Of a stretch of 57,379 nucleotides of DNA, positions 16,158 through 25,419 are shown piece after piece (positions within the stretch are counted from its first letter, which is position 1; every line of letters begins with the position of its first letter). The DNA comes from Deltaproteobacteria bacterium (GTDB taxonomy: Archaea > Thermoplasmatota > Poseidoniia > Poseidoniales > Poseidoniaceae). The stretch lies in contig JAOMAZ010000006.1 in assembly GCA_028344335.1 (NCBI GenBank), positions 1 through 57,379 of the forward strand. The letters run 5' to 3'. The position numbers and the translations under genes were made by a program. The notes under the pieces were generated by a model. The model saw only the letters and a list, made by a program, of their open reading frames with translations, made no database searches and had not been told where the DNA came from.

Positions 16158-19100
16158 GTGACCAGATTCAGGCGCCGTACAAGCCTATTATTGGTGCTAC
16201 TTCTCATCGTGCCGTTGCTACCTTTGCAGGCGGTTAGTGCTTCAAGTCATGAAGATGATTGGATGCTTCAGGCTCAGGATATTTCGGCAGCATTTGAAGA
16301 AAATGGTGAGTCAACAACGGTGTCTTGGAAAAGTATAACAAATACTAATTTTGCCCAAGATCTTTGGAATGCAACTTATCATCTTTATCGCCATGATGAA
16401 GTGATGAACGCAAGTATTATTGCCAATATGACGCCGTTTACATCTGTCGATGCATGTGATTTCGACGACACGGCTAATCCTCTAGATTGTTTAGGAAATA
16501 GGCCGAAGGGACAACATTCGGCAACATTTCAAGTGCCACCAGGAATCAATGCCTCTTACTATTATGCAATAACTACAGAGTTAGGAAATACAACTATAAC
16601 ATCTCCACTAGATTTGGATAAATCAATGATTAGTCTGCCAATACCTGAAGTAACTACTGCTGTACGATCACCGTATTATTTACAGGCGTCTTTCAACCCT
16701 GCAACAAGCAATACCGGTTTATCATGGGTGAATTATAATTCTATTAATCCTGTTTTACCTGAAACTGGACCAGATGCGTATGATATTCATATTTGGCAAC
16801 ACGCAGAACGAATTACTAGAGTATCTGGAGTAACATTACTGACAGGCCATTCTCCAATTGCTACTTTAATTGCAGGAACTAGCTCATATCAAGTTCCTAT
16901 TCCTACTTCTACAAACCGTCAGATGTATTACTCGGTTACATATGTTTTGAATAACTGGATGGCCCCAAATACAACATATGAGGATGTGCGTTTCCTTTCA
17001 GGCAACACCTTAGAAGTTCCAGTCGATGAAGATAACGTTCCACCAAATGCAGTTCAAGGTGTATCAGCTTCTTTTGAATCAGTTGAAGGTTTAGATGGCG
17101 AGGGGTGGACAACCATCACATGGGCTAATGTTTTTGGAGAAGAAGGCGAAAGTTACCGCATTTGGAGAGCAGGTTCTGGGTTTAACAATACGTTTTCAGA
17201 TGGCGTAGAATTGATAGCGACAGTATCAGAAGGTACCAGTTCGTATAACTATACAATTCCACGAGGAAACCTTGGGCCAAGTTTTTACTGTGTAAGTATC
17301 ATTGACTCCTATAGCATTACAAGTTCGGAATTAGTCACATCTTCTTGTTCATCAGTTGTTTTCGAGGACACGTTTGGAAGTTGGGTAAAAGAGCCAACAA
17401 ATGTCAAGGCAGAATATCTTGGTGCGTCAAAGACCAAGGTTTCATGGACTGACCAAATAGGTGCAGAAGGAGAAACTTACAATGTTTGGTGGTCAAGTTA
17501 TCCAGTAGTTGTAACAAACCCAGATAATCCAGTCGAGTTTAGAGATAGTGGAGACCTCCAAAACATGTTCTTATTGGCAACAGTTTCGGATGGTTTTGGT
17601 GAAGTCATCGTCGATGTCCCAGAAGGGATATTCAGAACCCAGTCTTATTATTTCGTAACTTCCGATGCCCGATACGGTCACCTCAATGATACCTATGAAT
17701 ACCGTGGATTAATTCAAAATTATGATGGCCCAGTAACTGAGGATACTCTATCCCCTCTCGTACCTATTGTCAGTGAAGCTAGGATGTATGGAATGACCAA
17801 TGAAATCATCATTACTTGGGTTAACGACGATCAGGAAAACAATGAGGTCTACAGCATTTGGAGGCACCTTGGGGACCCATTCCTAAATGAGAACTCTACT
17901 TTTAGAGCCAATGTATCAGAAGAAAATGGCTGGGAGTTAATGCGTGATAACATTGCTACAGATTCATCAACCCAAACCACCATCATTAGGTCTATCCAGG
18001 TTGATGAAGGTATTCAGAGAAACGCTTGGTACTCTGTTATCGTCAGAGACGAATTTGATAATTTGAATAATGATATGTGGAGCACCCCTGGTAAGAATGG
18101 AGCCTTGGTTAGGGAAGATGCAACCATTGCAACAGCCATTCTACATATCGAAGATTCAACAGGAGCAACCGTCCAAAGTGGAACTCTCCAAGAAGGCTCA
18201 TACCGGTTGATTATCAATGTAAGTGAGGACCTAGAATCAGTGCCGATAGTAAACATCTCTTCTGAACAAAGATTCTTCAATATTGGATTGGGAGAGGAAG
18301 CAAATTTACTATTTGACACACCCCTTGATGATAGCATTGGAGATACATATTATTTGGACTTTGAAATTGCCAACACTGATCAAAACTCATTTGTGTCAGT
18401 CAATATCACATTGGTCGATTCAGTAGGAAACTCCGGAAATATTTCAGTTACAGAATGGAATATTGATGCAAAGTTACCAAATATCGATTTCTATACCCCC
18501 GCTTCTCCAGAACACACTACTTACATGCAGGGAGACCCTATTCTAATCAGTGGTGGCGTCAGTGATGATGTAGGAGTTATCTCGATTGAAATCAGATTCA
18601 TTACAGCTACATCTGCAGGTAGGTGGATAAACATTACAGCATCATCTACCCAATCCGAAGAAGGTTGGGCTTTTGCTTATCCAGTAGCAGTTGGTGACTT
18701 CCCACTAGGAACAGTTAGGGCAGAAGTTAGAGCAAAAGATGCCGCAGGTAATCAAAACACAGCCCAAGTTTCTTTTGCTACTGACGATTGCCACCAGTCA
18801 ATTGAAGGGATAAGTATCTGTGATGGGAAAGAAGGTCAAAAAGACCCCCCTGAAGTAATTTTGGAAAATGTTTCAATGGGCAGTGGCCCATTTTTGTTCG
18901 TTTTCATCCTTGCAGGCATCAACGTTTTCGCACTCATTGTTGTTATCATGACAATTATATCAGTACTTTCAGCACCCCGCAAGAAGAAAGGCGATGATGA
19001 TGAAGGTGATGAATGGATGTCTGAATTCATCGGTACATCAAGCGAACCAGATATGGATTCAATTACTACTGGTGGTAAAAAGGAAGAGAAGCAAATTGTT

Positions 19101-19289
19101 GATGATGACGATGATGAGGAAGACCCATTTGCAGTTAATGAATTAGTTCGTAAAGAACGCCGTAAAAAGAAAGGAACCAAATTGAACGAAGTTAGTGGTG
19201 GTGATGTAAGCATCTTTGAGCATGACGACGATGATGATGATGATGATGGCGGTAAGAAGAAGCGCCGCTCAATTCGCCGCAAGAAGTAA
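16158..19289 (+). CDS. Giant Fn3-like surface protein with TM anchor and poly-Asp tail
   Basis: About 1043 residues. The GTG at 16158 gives an ideal signal peptide (VTRFRRRTSLLLVLLLIVPL, cleavage near VSAS). The frame continues up to ATG 16029 with non-signal-like residues, so the start is uncertain. The exterior is a series of beta-sandwich, Fn3-like units, each with a recurrent EGESYRIWRAG, EGETYNVWW or NEVYSIWRHL strand. A final Ig-like unit contains AEVRAKDAAGNQN. A transmembrane helix (FLFVFILAGINVFALIVVIM) lies about 115 residues from the end. The cytoplasmic tail alternates Lys/Arg blocks with Asp runs, including eight consecutive Asp, and ends RRSIRRKK. It is probably a cell-envelope or adhesion protein. 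Confidence 0.75.
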   Translation: MTRFRRRTSLLLVLLLIVPLLPLQAVSASSHEDDWMLQAQDISAAFEENGESTTVSWKSITNTNFAQDLWNATYHLYRHDEVMNASIIANMTPFTSVDACDFDDTANPLDCLGNRPKGQHSATFQVPPGINASYYYAITTELGNTTITSPLDLDKSMISLPIPEVTTAVRSPYYLQASFNPATSNTGLSWVNYNSINPVLPETGPDAYDIHIWQHAERITRVSGVTLLTGHSPIATLIAGTSSYQVPIPTSTNRQMYYSVTYVLNNWMAPNTTYEDVRFLSGNTLEVPVDEDNVPPNAVQGVSASFESVEGLDGEGWTTITWANVFGEEGESYRIWRAGSGFNNTFSDGVELIATVSEGTSSYNYTIPRGNLGPSFYCVSIIDSYSITSSELVTSSCSSVVFEDTFGSWVKEPTNVKAEYLGASKTKVSWTDQIGAEGETYNVWWSSYPVVVTNPDNPVEFRDSGDLQNMFLLATVSDGFGEVIVDVPEGIFRTQSYYFVTSDARYGHLNDTYEYRGLIQNYDGPVTEDTLSPLVPIVSEARMYGMTNEIIITWVNDDQENNEVYSIWRHLGDPFLNENSTFRANVSEENGWELMRDNIATDSSTQTTIIRSIQVDEGIQRNAWYSVIVRDEFDNLNNDMWSTPGKNGALVREDATIATAILHIEDSTGATVQSGTLQEGSYRLIINVSEDLESVPIVNISSEQRFFNIGLGEEANLLFDTPLDDSIGDTYYLDFEIANTDQNSFVSVNITLVDSVGNSGNISVTEWNIDAKLPNIDFYTPASPEHTTYMQGDPILISGGVSDDVGVISIEIRFITATSAGRWINITASSTQSEEGWAFAYPVAVGDFPLGTVRAEVRAKDAAGNQNTAQVSFATDDCHQSIEGISICDGKEGQKDPPEVILENVSMGSGPFLFVFILAGINVFALIVVIMTIISVLSAPRKKKGDDDEGDEWMSEFIGTSSEPDMDSITTGGKKEEKQIVDDDDDEEDPFAVNELVRKERRKKKGTKLNEVSGGDVSIFEHDDDDDDDDGGKKKRRSIRRKK

Positions 19290-19303
19290 ATGGGGATTGC
19301 CTC

Positions 19304-20437
19304 ATGAGTGAAACCGTAGAATCTATTGAAGAAGGACCGTTTAGTTACAAACCGATTGTTAGCCCTCTTGAAAATAAATTAATGTGGATGCTCTTTGCAA
19401 TACCACTCGCAGTTTATTTTGAATTTTCAGAACAGCACGGCTATGCATTCCTCGCCTCGATGTTAGCAATAATGCCCTTGGCTTGGTTGATGGGAAAGGG
19501 TACAGAGGAAATCGCACTTCGCACGAGTGAATCACTTGGTGGTTTATTGAACGCAACCTTTGGCAATGCAGTCGAAGTCATCATCGCTAGTCTTGCATTA
19601 TTTGCGGCATTTAGTAACCCTGAATTAGCTGAAAATATGATTATAGTTGTTCAAGCATCACTAATTGGCTCAATACTTGGAAATCTGCTATTAGTTCTTG
19701 GTCTTGCTTTCCTATGGGGCGGGCTCAAGCATAAGAAGCAGCAATTTAATTCTCAAGTATCTCAAACAAATGGCTCATTACTCTTGTTGGCTCTAATCGG
19801 TTTAGTTATTCCAGCAGCTTTCGCAGCCGCCAATAAAGGAGTTAGCAATGACTCGATAGTATCTCTTTCACGCTGGACTGCCATTGTATTGTTACTAATA
19901 TATTGTCTAAATATGTTATTCCAATTGAAGACTCATGCAACACTTTACGCCACTGATGGACACCATGATGAAGAATCAGAATTGAATCAAAAACAAGCCA
20001 TATTCTTGCTTCTTATTGCCACTCTATTAGTTGCTTGGATGGCCCATATCCTCGTTGCCTCTATCGAGCATGCCGCTGAGCAATTCAACCTTCCATACTT
20101 GTTCATTGGAGTTATTCTATTGCCATTATTTGGTAACGCAGCTGAGCACATGACAGCTGTTTCTGTAGCACGTAAAGATAAGATGGACATGTCTATCTCA
20201 ATTGCAGTTGGTTCGAGTATCCAAATCGCCTTGTTAGTGGCACCATTTATGGTTCTATTTGGCTGGGCCATGGGAGTTGGGATGAGTTTACAATTCGGGC
20301 TGTTTGAGACGGTAACCTGTTTGGTATCGGTGATGATAACCAATTTCATCATTCAAGATGGAGAATCTAATTGGTTTGAGGGTGTTATGCTACTCGCTAC
20401 TTATCTGATAATAGCGATGGCTTTCTTATACATGTGA
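19304..20437 (+). CDS. Calcium/proton antiporter, CaCA family (CAX/ChaA type)
   Basis: A 377-residue membrane protein with about eleven hydrophobic helices. The two inverted alpha-repeats of the CaCA superfamily are clear: NATFGNAVEVIIASLALF near residue 83 and LFGNAAEHMTAV near 275. The acidic residues in GNAVE and GNAAEH bind cation. A His- and Glu-rich loop (DGHHDEESELNQ) joins the halves, as in CAX proteins. It likely exports calcium in exchange for protons. It begins 14 nt after the calcium-repeat-free surface protein, so co-transcription with it is plausible. Confidence 0.9.
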   Translation: MSETVESIEEGPFSYKPIVSPLENKLMWMLFAIPLAVYFEFSEQHGYAFLASMLAIMPLAWLMGKGTEEIALRTSESLGGLLNATFGNAVEVIIASLALFAAFSNPELAENMIIVVQASLIGSILGNLLLVLGLAFLWGGLKHKKQQFNSQVSQTNGSLLLLALIGLVIPAAFAAANKGVSNDSIVSLSRWTAIVLLLIYCLNMLFQLKTHATLYATDGHHDEESELNQKQAIFLLLIATLLVAWMAHILVASIEHAAEQFNLPYLFIGVILLPLFGNAAEHMTAVSVARKDKMDMSISIAVGSSIQIALLVAPFMVLFGWAMGVGMSLQFGLFETVTCLVSVMITNFIIQDGESNWFEGVMLLATYLIIAMAFLYM

Positions 20438-20445
20438 GCAAAGCA

Positions 20446-21705
20446 TCATTCTAAGCCTTCATAGTAAACTGAAACTGCAGCATCAAGACCTTCGATTGCC
20501 TTGGTCTCATCAACACTCAAGGTTTCTCCGTCTTTACGTATTAATTGACCATCAACCAACATGTCCAAGCATTCAGCATTAGAGAAAATAAGGTTTGATA
20601 GATGACGATTAGATGAAGCACCAAATGGCCGCATTCGGATATCATCGAGATTCCAGGCGGCCCAATCTTTACTTCCTTTTGTGGCAATGGAAAACACCTC
20701 TTTTGCCGGCATCATAGTTGGATCCCAGTGGTCATGTCGCTGAACTAAACTGGAAAGTTTCGCCTCAGCTCGCATGTCCAAACCATTGCCGCTGCTGCCA
20801 CCACCATCGGTACCGATTCGAAGGTCAATTCCAGCATCTTTTACTGCCGACCATGACATAGTGCCACCACAGGCTAATTTCATATTTGATGAAGGACAGT
20901 GAACAGCAGTTACATCGCGCTCTGCCATCATCGAATATTCGCTTTTCTTGACCCAAGATGAATGGGCACAAATTGTGCCTGACCTGAGGAAGTCGATGGA
21001 ATCGAGATATTCAAATGGATACATTCCAGTTTTTTTCTTACAGTCAGCAACTTCCTTGCGAGTTTCTGAAACATGTATATGACACACCGCATCATGCTTT
21101 ACAGCAAGGTCACGGGCCTGCTCCAAAGTTTCTTGTTTGCATAAATAAACGGAATGAGTAGCAATTGCATAATCTATTCTTGGATGCTTTCCATTTCCCG
21201 CTAATAAGCCATCTAATTCCTGTAAAGCCGAACCAGCACTCGGATGTGAAGGTAGGGCCCAATCTGAAACCGGACCGCCAATTAGGCCGCGTAATCCAGC
21301 ATTGTCGAGAACTTCAGCGGTAGTAGCAGGGTAGAAGTACATGTCAGCACAGAAGGAAGAGCCGGTGCGAATCATCTCGGCAGCCCCTGCCGTAGAGCCA
21401 GCCCTTACCATATCGAGTGAGATTCTTTTTTCGGTAGGGAAAATGGCTTTCTCTAACCAATCGGTTAAGGTGAAACCATCACTAAAGTCGCGGGCATTCA
21501 ATTGCATTGCCAAGTGAGTATGCCAATTTTGAAAAGTCCGAGTCAGGAGACGCGATGAACCATCAAGATCCGCCGATACATCTTCATCACCATTGGAAAT
21601 TGACCAATTTCCATCGGCGTGTAATAGAAAGTCACCATGATGAATTACCTGCTCATCATCGATGAGAATGCTGTTGCGGTAGCGCACCGCGTGGTCATCC
21701 TGCAT
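20446..21705 (-). CDS. Amidohydrolase: SAH/MTA/5'-deoxyadenosine deaminase type
   Basis: About 419 residues from ATG 21705; a TTG at 21726 would add seven. The metal-dependent hydrolase motifs are in order: WHTHLAM (HxH), CHIHVSETR, GTICAHSSWV, and GTDGGGSSGNGLDMRAE with the catalytic aspartate. HCPSSNMKLACGG between the last two is typical of the TrzA/MtaD/DadD group, which deaminates adenine of S-adenosylhomocysteine, methylthioadenosine or 5'-deoxyadenosine. It probably belongs to salvage of SAM by-products; exact substrate preference is not decidable. The C-terminal half of the barrel is intact. Confidence 0.85.
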   Translation of the reverse strand: MQDDHAVRYRNSILIDDEQVIHHGDFLLHADGNWSISNGDEDVSADLDGSSRLLTRTFQNWHTHLAMQLNARDFSDGFTLTDWLEKAIFPTEKRISLDMVRAGSTAGAAEMIRTGSSFCADMYFYPATTAEVLDNAGLRGLIGGPVSDWALPSHPSAGSALQELDGLLAGNGKHPRIDYAIATHSVYLCKQETLEQARDLAVKHDAVCHIHVSETRKEVADCKKKTGMYPFEYLDSIDFLRSGTICAHSSWVKKSEYSMMAERDVTAVHCPSSNMKLACGGTMSWSAVKDAGIDLRIGTDGGGSSGNGLDMRAEAKLSSLVQRHDHWDPTMMPAKEVFSIATKGSKDWAAWNLDDIRMRPFGASSNRHLSNLIFSNAECLDMLVDGQLIRKDGETLSVDETKAIEGLDAAVSVYYEGLE

Positions 21706-21762
21706 GGCTTGCGGGCAGGGTTTCAAGGGATGTTGATTGCGGTTGAAAATCTAGGGATTTTT

Positions 21763-23046
21763 CTAAGATTCTTGCACTTCATGCATAATAATTTCAACTT
21801 CAAACTGCATGGCACTTTGAGCCAAACCAGCCAATGCCGGCATACTTCTTCCAGCCAAGAAATTCAAACAAGCCCCACCCCCAGTCGAGACATGCCCCAT
21901 TTTGTCTGCAATACCCATTCGGGCAACCAAAGTAGCAGTATGGCCTCCCCCCATTACAGTATAAGCAGAGGATTCTGAACAAGCATTCAACATTTCAATT
22001 GTACCAAATGCAAAGTCATCCATCTCGAAAACTCCCGCTGGGCCGTTGAGAATGACTGTTCCAGCCTCCTTGATGGCTTTTGACATTTTCAGAGTTGACA
22101 TAACTCCTAAGTCAATCAATGAGGCTTCAACTGGCAATGCAGAGATAGGAGTATCAACTCGGTTTCCACCTATATTTGCAGCCAAATCTTCTGGCATGAT
22201 AATCTGTTTAGGATAGTCCCGAAGTAGGGCTCCAATATTTTCAACAGTTTCATCCCATGCTTCACCTAGTTCATTGCGTAGGAAGGTCTCACTTGGACCT
22301 CCAATATCGATTCCATTACACATGAGGAATAAGTTTGCAACTCCTCCGATAACCCAAATTTGGTCAGTGATTTCAGTCCTCAGCATGTTACTAGCAACAC
22401 CAACCGAATCATCCACTTTGATACCTCCAAGGATGGCGATACAAGGGCGCTCAGGTTGTTCTGAAGCCTTTTGTAAAGCGCGGATTTCTTTATTCAACAA
22501 TTCTCCCGCGACACAAGGAATGGCGTGAGTAAAACCAGTGATTGAGGGACTGTTTCGATGAGCACATGCAAATGCATCGTTAATGAAAACATCAGCAACA
22601 CTAGAGAGTCGAGTGACTATTTGACTATCAAGAAGACTTTCAAAAGTATTATTTTTCATCGATAACTCTTGGGCATCCATTCTGATATTGTTGAGCATCA
22701 GAACATCTCCTATTTCCATTTCTTCTATGGCTGCTAATGCTTTGTCGCCATGGATATCATCAACCCACTTGACTGTTTTTCCAAGGAGTCGCCCTAATTC
22801 ACGGGCATGGCCGAGGGTCCCAGTAAAGTCATCCTTTCCAGGGCGACTTTGGTGTGTCATGATGACCGTTTTTGATTTTGACAACTTTCTCATCGTGGGC
22901 AAAATCCCCTTAATTCTAGTATCGTCCAAGAAGGCCTTGGTGTGAGGATGAAGGGGAGAATTGATGTCTACTCTCAAGAGCACAGTCTTACCCTCGAGGT
23001 GAACCTCGTCCATGGTGATGACCCGTGCCATCTGGGCCTTGCGCAT
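21763..23046 (-). CDS. pgk: Phosphoglycerate kinase
   Basis: Interconverts 1,3-bisphosphoglycerate and 3-phosphoglycerate with ADP/ATP. The 427-residue protein shows VLLRVDINSP near the N-terminus and VIMTHQSRPG. Mid-protein come AILGGIKVDDS and WVIGGVANLFL. The nucleotide-binding end is VILNGPAGVFEMDDFAFGT, with VMGGGHTATLV and HVSTGGGACLNFLAG. The HQSRPG variant of the substrate loop and the general length fit archaeal Pgk. ATG 23046 and ATG 23031 are both possible starts; the second (MARVITMDEVHLEGK) looks closer to the usual N-terminus. The remaining glycolytic genes are not nearby. Confidence 0.95.
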   Translation of the reverse strand: MRKAQMARVITMDEVHLEGKTVLLRVDINSPLHPHTKAFLDDTRIKGILPTMRKLSKSKTVIMTHQSRPGKDDFTGTLGHARELGRLLGKTVKWVDDIHGDKALAAIEEMEIGDVLMLNNIRMDAQELSMKNNTFESLLDSQIVTRLSSVADVFINDAFACAHRNSPSITGFTHAIPCVAGELLNKEIRALQKASEQPERPCIAILGGIKVDDSVGVASNMLRTEITDQIWVIGGVANLFLMCNGIDIGGPSETFLRNELGEAWDETVENIGALLRDYPKQIIMPEDLAANIGGNRVDTPISALPVEASLIDLGVMSTLKMSKAIKEAGTVILNGPAGVFEMDDFAFGTIEMLNACSESSAYTVMGGGHTATLVARMGIADKMGHVSTGGGACLNFLAGRSMPALAGLAQSAMQFEVEIIMHEVQES

Positions 23047-23157
23047 CGCTGATGGTTATCAGGTCTTTCGCCGACAGAACCCCTTGTTGAATCAATATTT
23101 TGATTCGCGAGGCTTTGCAGGGGACCAAATCGCGTCCAAATCGCTTTCAACCCTGCG

Positions 23158-24132
23158 ATGTTTTACCTGATGAGTCGAACGCATGGCAAAACTATGGGGC
23201 GCGAAGTTGATTCTGGCGGAATTGAAGGCGCCCGTAAACGTGCAAATACCGCCACCAGTTCGTTTGGTGTTTCAAAACGAGAAGGGCATGATTCAACGCA
23301 GTATTATGCTGGGCGGATGTATCAGGGATTGAACTGTGAACATGATACAGGAAAAGCCAATCCGCTGCCTGCAGATAGAGAGAATGTCATACTTTGCGCC
23401 GATAGTCGAAACATCGATATTCCCGACAATACGGTACACCTGATGGTCACATCTCCACCCTATAATGCGAGTAAGGATTATGATGAAGATCTCTCTTTAC
23501 AAGAATACCTAACCTTGCTTAGAGATGTTTTCACAGAATGTCATCGAGTCCTCGTTCCAGGCGGTAGGGCGATTGTCAATGTGGCAAACTTGGGACGTAA
23601 GCCATACATCCCACTTTCTAGTCATATTAACAATATCATGCAAGATCTTGGTTTTTTGATGCGTGGAGAAATTATCTGGAATAAAGCAGCATCGGCGGGC
23701 AGTAGTTGCGCTTGGGGCTCCTACAAGAGCGCAAGCAACCCATGTCTACGAGATATTCATGAGTACATTTTGGTATATTCAAAGGGTGAGTACAAGTTAC
23801 CTCGGACTAAAAAAGAGCGTGCTGAAGGTAGAGATGATAGCATCAGTAAGGAGGATTTCATCGCGCAAACAAAATCCATCTGGTCATTTGCTACCGAATC
23901 TGCAAAGAGAGTCAAACATCCAGCTCCTTTTCCAGTAGAATTACCACGTCGCTGTATCGAGATGTATTCTTTCACTGGTGACATCATCCTAGATCCATTC
24001 CTTGGTTCTGGAAGTACTGCCATTGCAGCCATCAGAACAGGACGAAAATATATTGGCGTAGATATATCTGAGGAATATTGTCAAATTGCTCAACAACGAA
24101 TCGCAGAAGAATTAGTAATTCTCAAGCATTGA
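23158..24132 (+). CDS. Orphan beta-class DNA methyltransferase
   Basis: A 324-residue AdoMet-dependent methyltransferase. The catalytic motif TSPPY is at about residue 98, and the AdoMet-binding FxGxG motif (DPFLGSGSTAIAA) near 277 follows it, so the order is beta-class. TSPPY points to N4-cytosine or N6-adenine methylation. Between them are GRKPYIPLSSHINNIM and RGEIIWNKAASAGSSCAWGS, characteristic of a widespread solitary archaeal and bacterial group. No nuclease gene is adjacent on either side, hence orphan; a regulatory or repair-marking role is possible. The first 80 residues are poorly conserved-looking and may be a specificity or start-site artefact; ATG 23170 is an alternative. Confidence 0.85.
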   Translation: MFYLMSRTHGKTMGREVDSGGIEGARKRANTATSSFGVSKREGHDSTQYYAGRMYQGLNCEHDTGKANPLPADRENVILCADSRNIDIPDNTVHLMVTSPPYNASKDYDEDLSLQEYLTLLRDVFTECHRVLVPGGRAIVNVANLGRKPYIPLSSHINNIMQDLGFLMRGEIIWNKAASAGSSCAWGSYKSASNPCLRDIHEYILVYSKGEYKLPRTKKERAEGRDDSISKEDFIAQTKSIWSFATESAKRVKHPAPFPVELPRRCIEMYSFTGDIILDPFLGSGSTAIAAIRTGRKYIGVDISEEYCQIAQQRIAEELVILKH

Positions 24133-24174
24133 CTCACGTAGTCTTCATCAGATAGCAGCCCTTGGCAAGGTTTG

Positions 24175-25398
24175 ATGTCGTGGTCTGAAGATACCTTATC
24201 AGGTCCTGAAGGCGAGGACTGGAGAGTTCCTGTCTCCGAATTGGAGGAACGCCAAAACAACTTTGCAACCCTTCTAAGGGAAGCAGAAATCGAAGCAGCT
24301 CTAATCCAAAATCCAGTAGATTTGTACTATTTTGCAGGGGGCAGACAGAATGCTTCATTGCTCATCCCAGCCGATGAAGACAAAACATCAACTCAATTTG
24401 TGCGCCGCTCATTGAGAAGAGCAAAATATGAGGCAGGGGGAGATGATGCGCCGCATCAAGTTGAAGCATTTCCTCGTATGAAGGAATTTTCCAGCGCAAT
24501 TAGCTGCACTCCGGCTCTTCAATCTGGTAGTATCCCCTCCTCATTTGCCGATAGGTTCAGCAGTGCCCTTGGAGTCGGTGGCGACTGTACCAACCTTGTT
24601 CATCAGCAACGAGAAGTGAAGTCAGAATGGGAACTAGAAATGATGCGCTGTGCAGCAGAAACCCAACTTGAGATGTTCAATGCTTTGGCAGAGTATGGCA
24701 AAGAAGGAATGAGTGAATTGGAATTGGTTGCCAAGGCAGAAACAATATCCAGAGAAGCAGGTTTTGGCGGCAATATCAACTTGCGTAGATTTCCAATGCA
24801 ATGTGATAGAGGCGTCATAGTTTCGGGAAGAGCCGGAGGAATCCCTTCATTTTTTGACGCAGCAGTTGGTGGAACAGGACCATATCCAGGGGCTGGAATG
24901 GGGGCAGGGTTCAGCAAAATCAAGGCTGATGAACCAGTCTTAGTAGACCTTCTTCATAGTCATAGAGGCTACCTTATTGACATGACTAGAATGTTTGTTG
25001 CAGGCTCACTGTCTCAACAATGGCAAGATAGGTTGGATGATATGTTAGCGGTCAAGGACACAGTAGTCGATGTGCTAAGTAACGGAGAAAGTTGTTCAGA
25101 GGCTTGGAATCAAGGCCATACTTTAGCAGTTGAACTTGGACATGAAGAACATTTGATGGGAATGAAGCCCGATCAGAGCAACTTCCTTGGCCATTCACTT
25201 GGTCTTGAATTGGATGAAAGCCCAGTTGTAGCAGCAGGCTTTGATAGGCCTATGAAACCGGGGATGACCATGGCAATTGAACCCAAGGTAGTTCATCCAG
25301 AAGGCAGCATTGGCAGTGAGGATACCTGGGTAATGACAGAGATGGGGATGGAACCTTTGTCAGCCGATGGGGCCTTCCCTTGGCTGCATCAATGGTGA
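24175..25398 (+). CDS. M24 family metallopeptidase (Xaa-Pro aminopeptidase-like)
   Basis: About 407 residues with a creatinase-type N-terminal domain (VSELEERQNNFATLLREAEI, ALIQNPVDLYYFAGG) and a C-terminal pita-bread domain. Metal ligands are visible: VLVDLLHSHRGYLIDMTRMF gives two aspartates, NFLGHSLGLELDE a histidine, MAIEPKV and GSEDTWVMTE two glutamates. This is the M24B pattern of Xaa-Pro peptidases, which remove N-terminal residues before proline. The ATG at 24175 directly follows a TTG at 24172 and is the better start. It is followed closely by the histone-fold gene. Confidence 0.88.
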   Translation: MSWSEDTLSGPEGEDWRVPVSELEERQNNFATLLREAEIEAALIQNPVDLYYFAGGRQNASLLIPADEDKTSTQFVRRSLRRAKYEAGGDDAPHQVEAFPRMKEFSSAISCTPALQSGSIPSSFADRFSSALGVGGDCTNLVHQQREVKSEWELEMMRCAAETQLEMFNALAEYGKEGMSELELVAKAETISREAGFGGNINLRRFPMQCDRGVIVSGRAGGIPSFFDAAVGGTGPYPGAGMGAGFSKIKADEPVLVDLLHSHRGYLIDMTRMFVAGSLSQQWQDRLDDMLAVKDTVVDVLSNGESCSEAWNQGHTLAVELGHEEHLMGMKPDQSNFLGHSLGLELDESPVVAAGFDRPMKPGMTMAIEPKVVHPEGSIGSEDTWVMTEMGMEPLSADGAFPWLHQW

Positions 25399-25419
25399 GC
25401 CACTTCTTCAGCCACCTTC

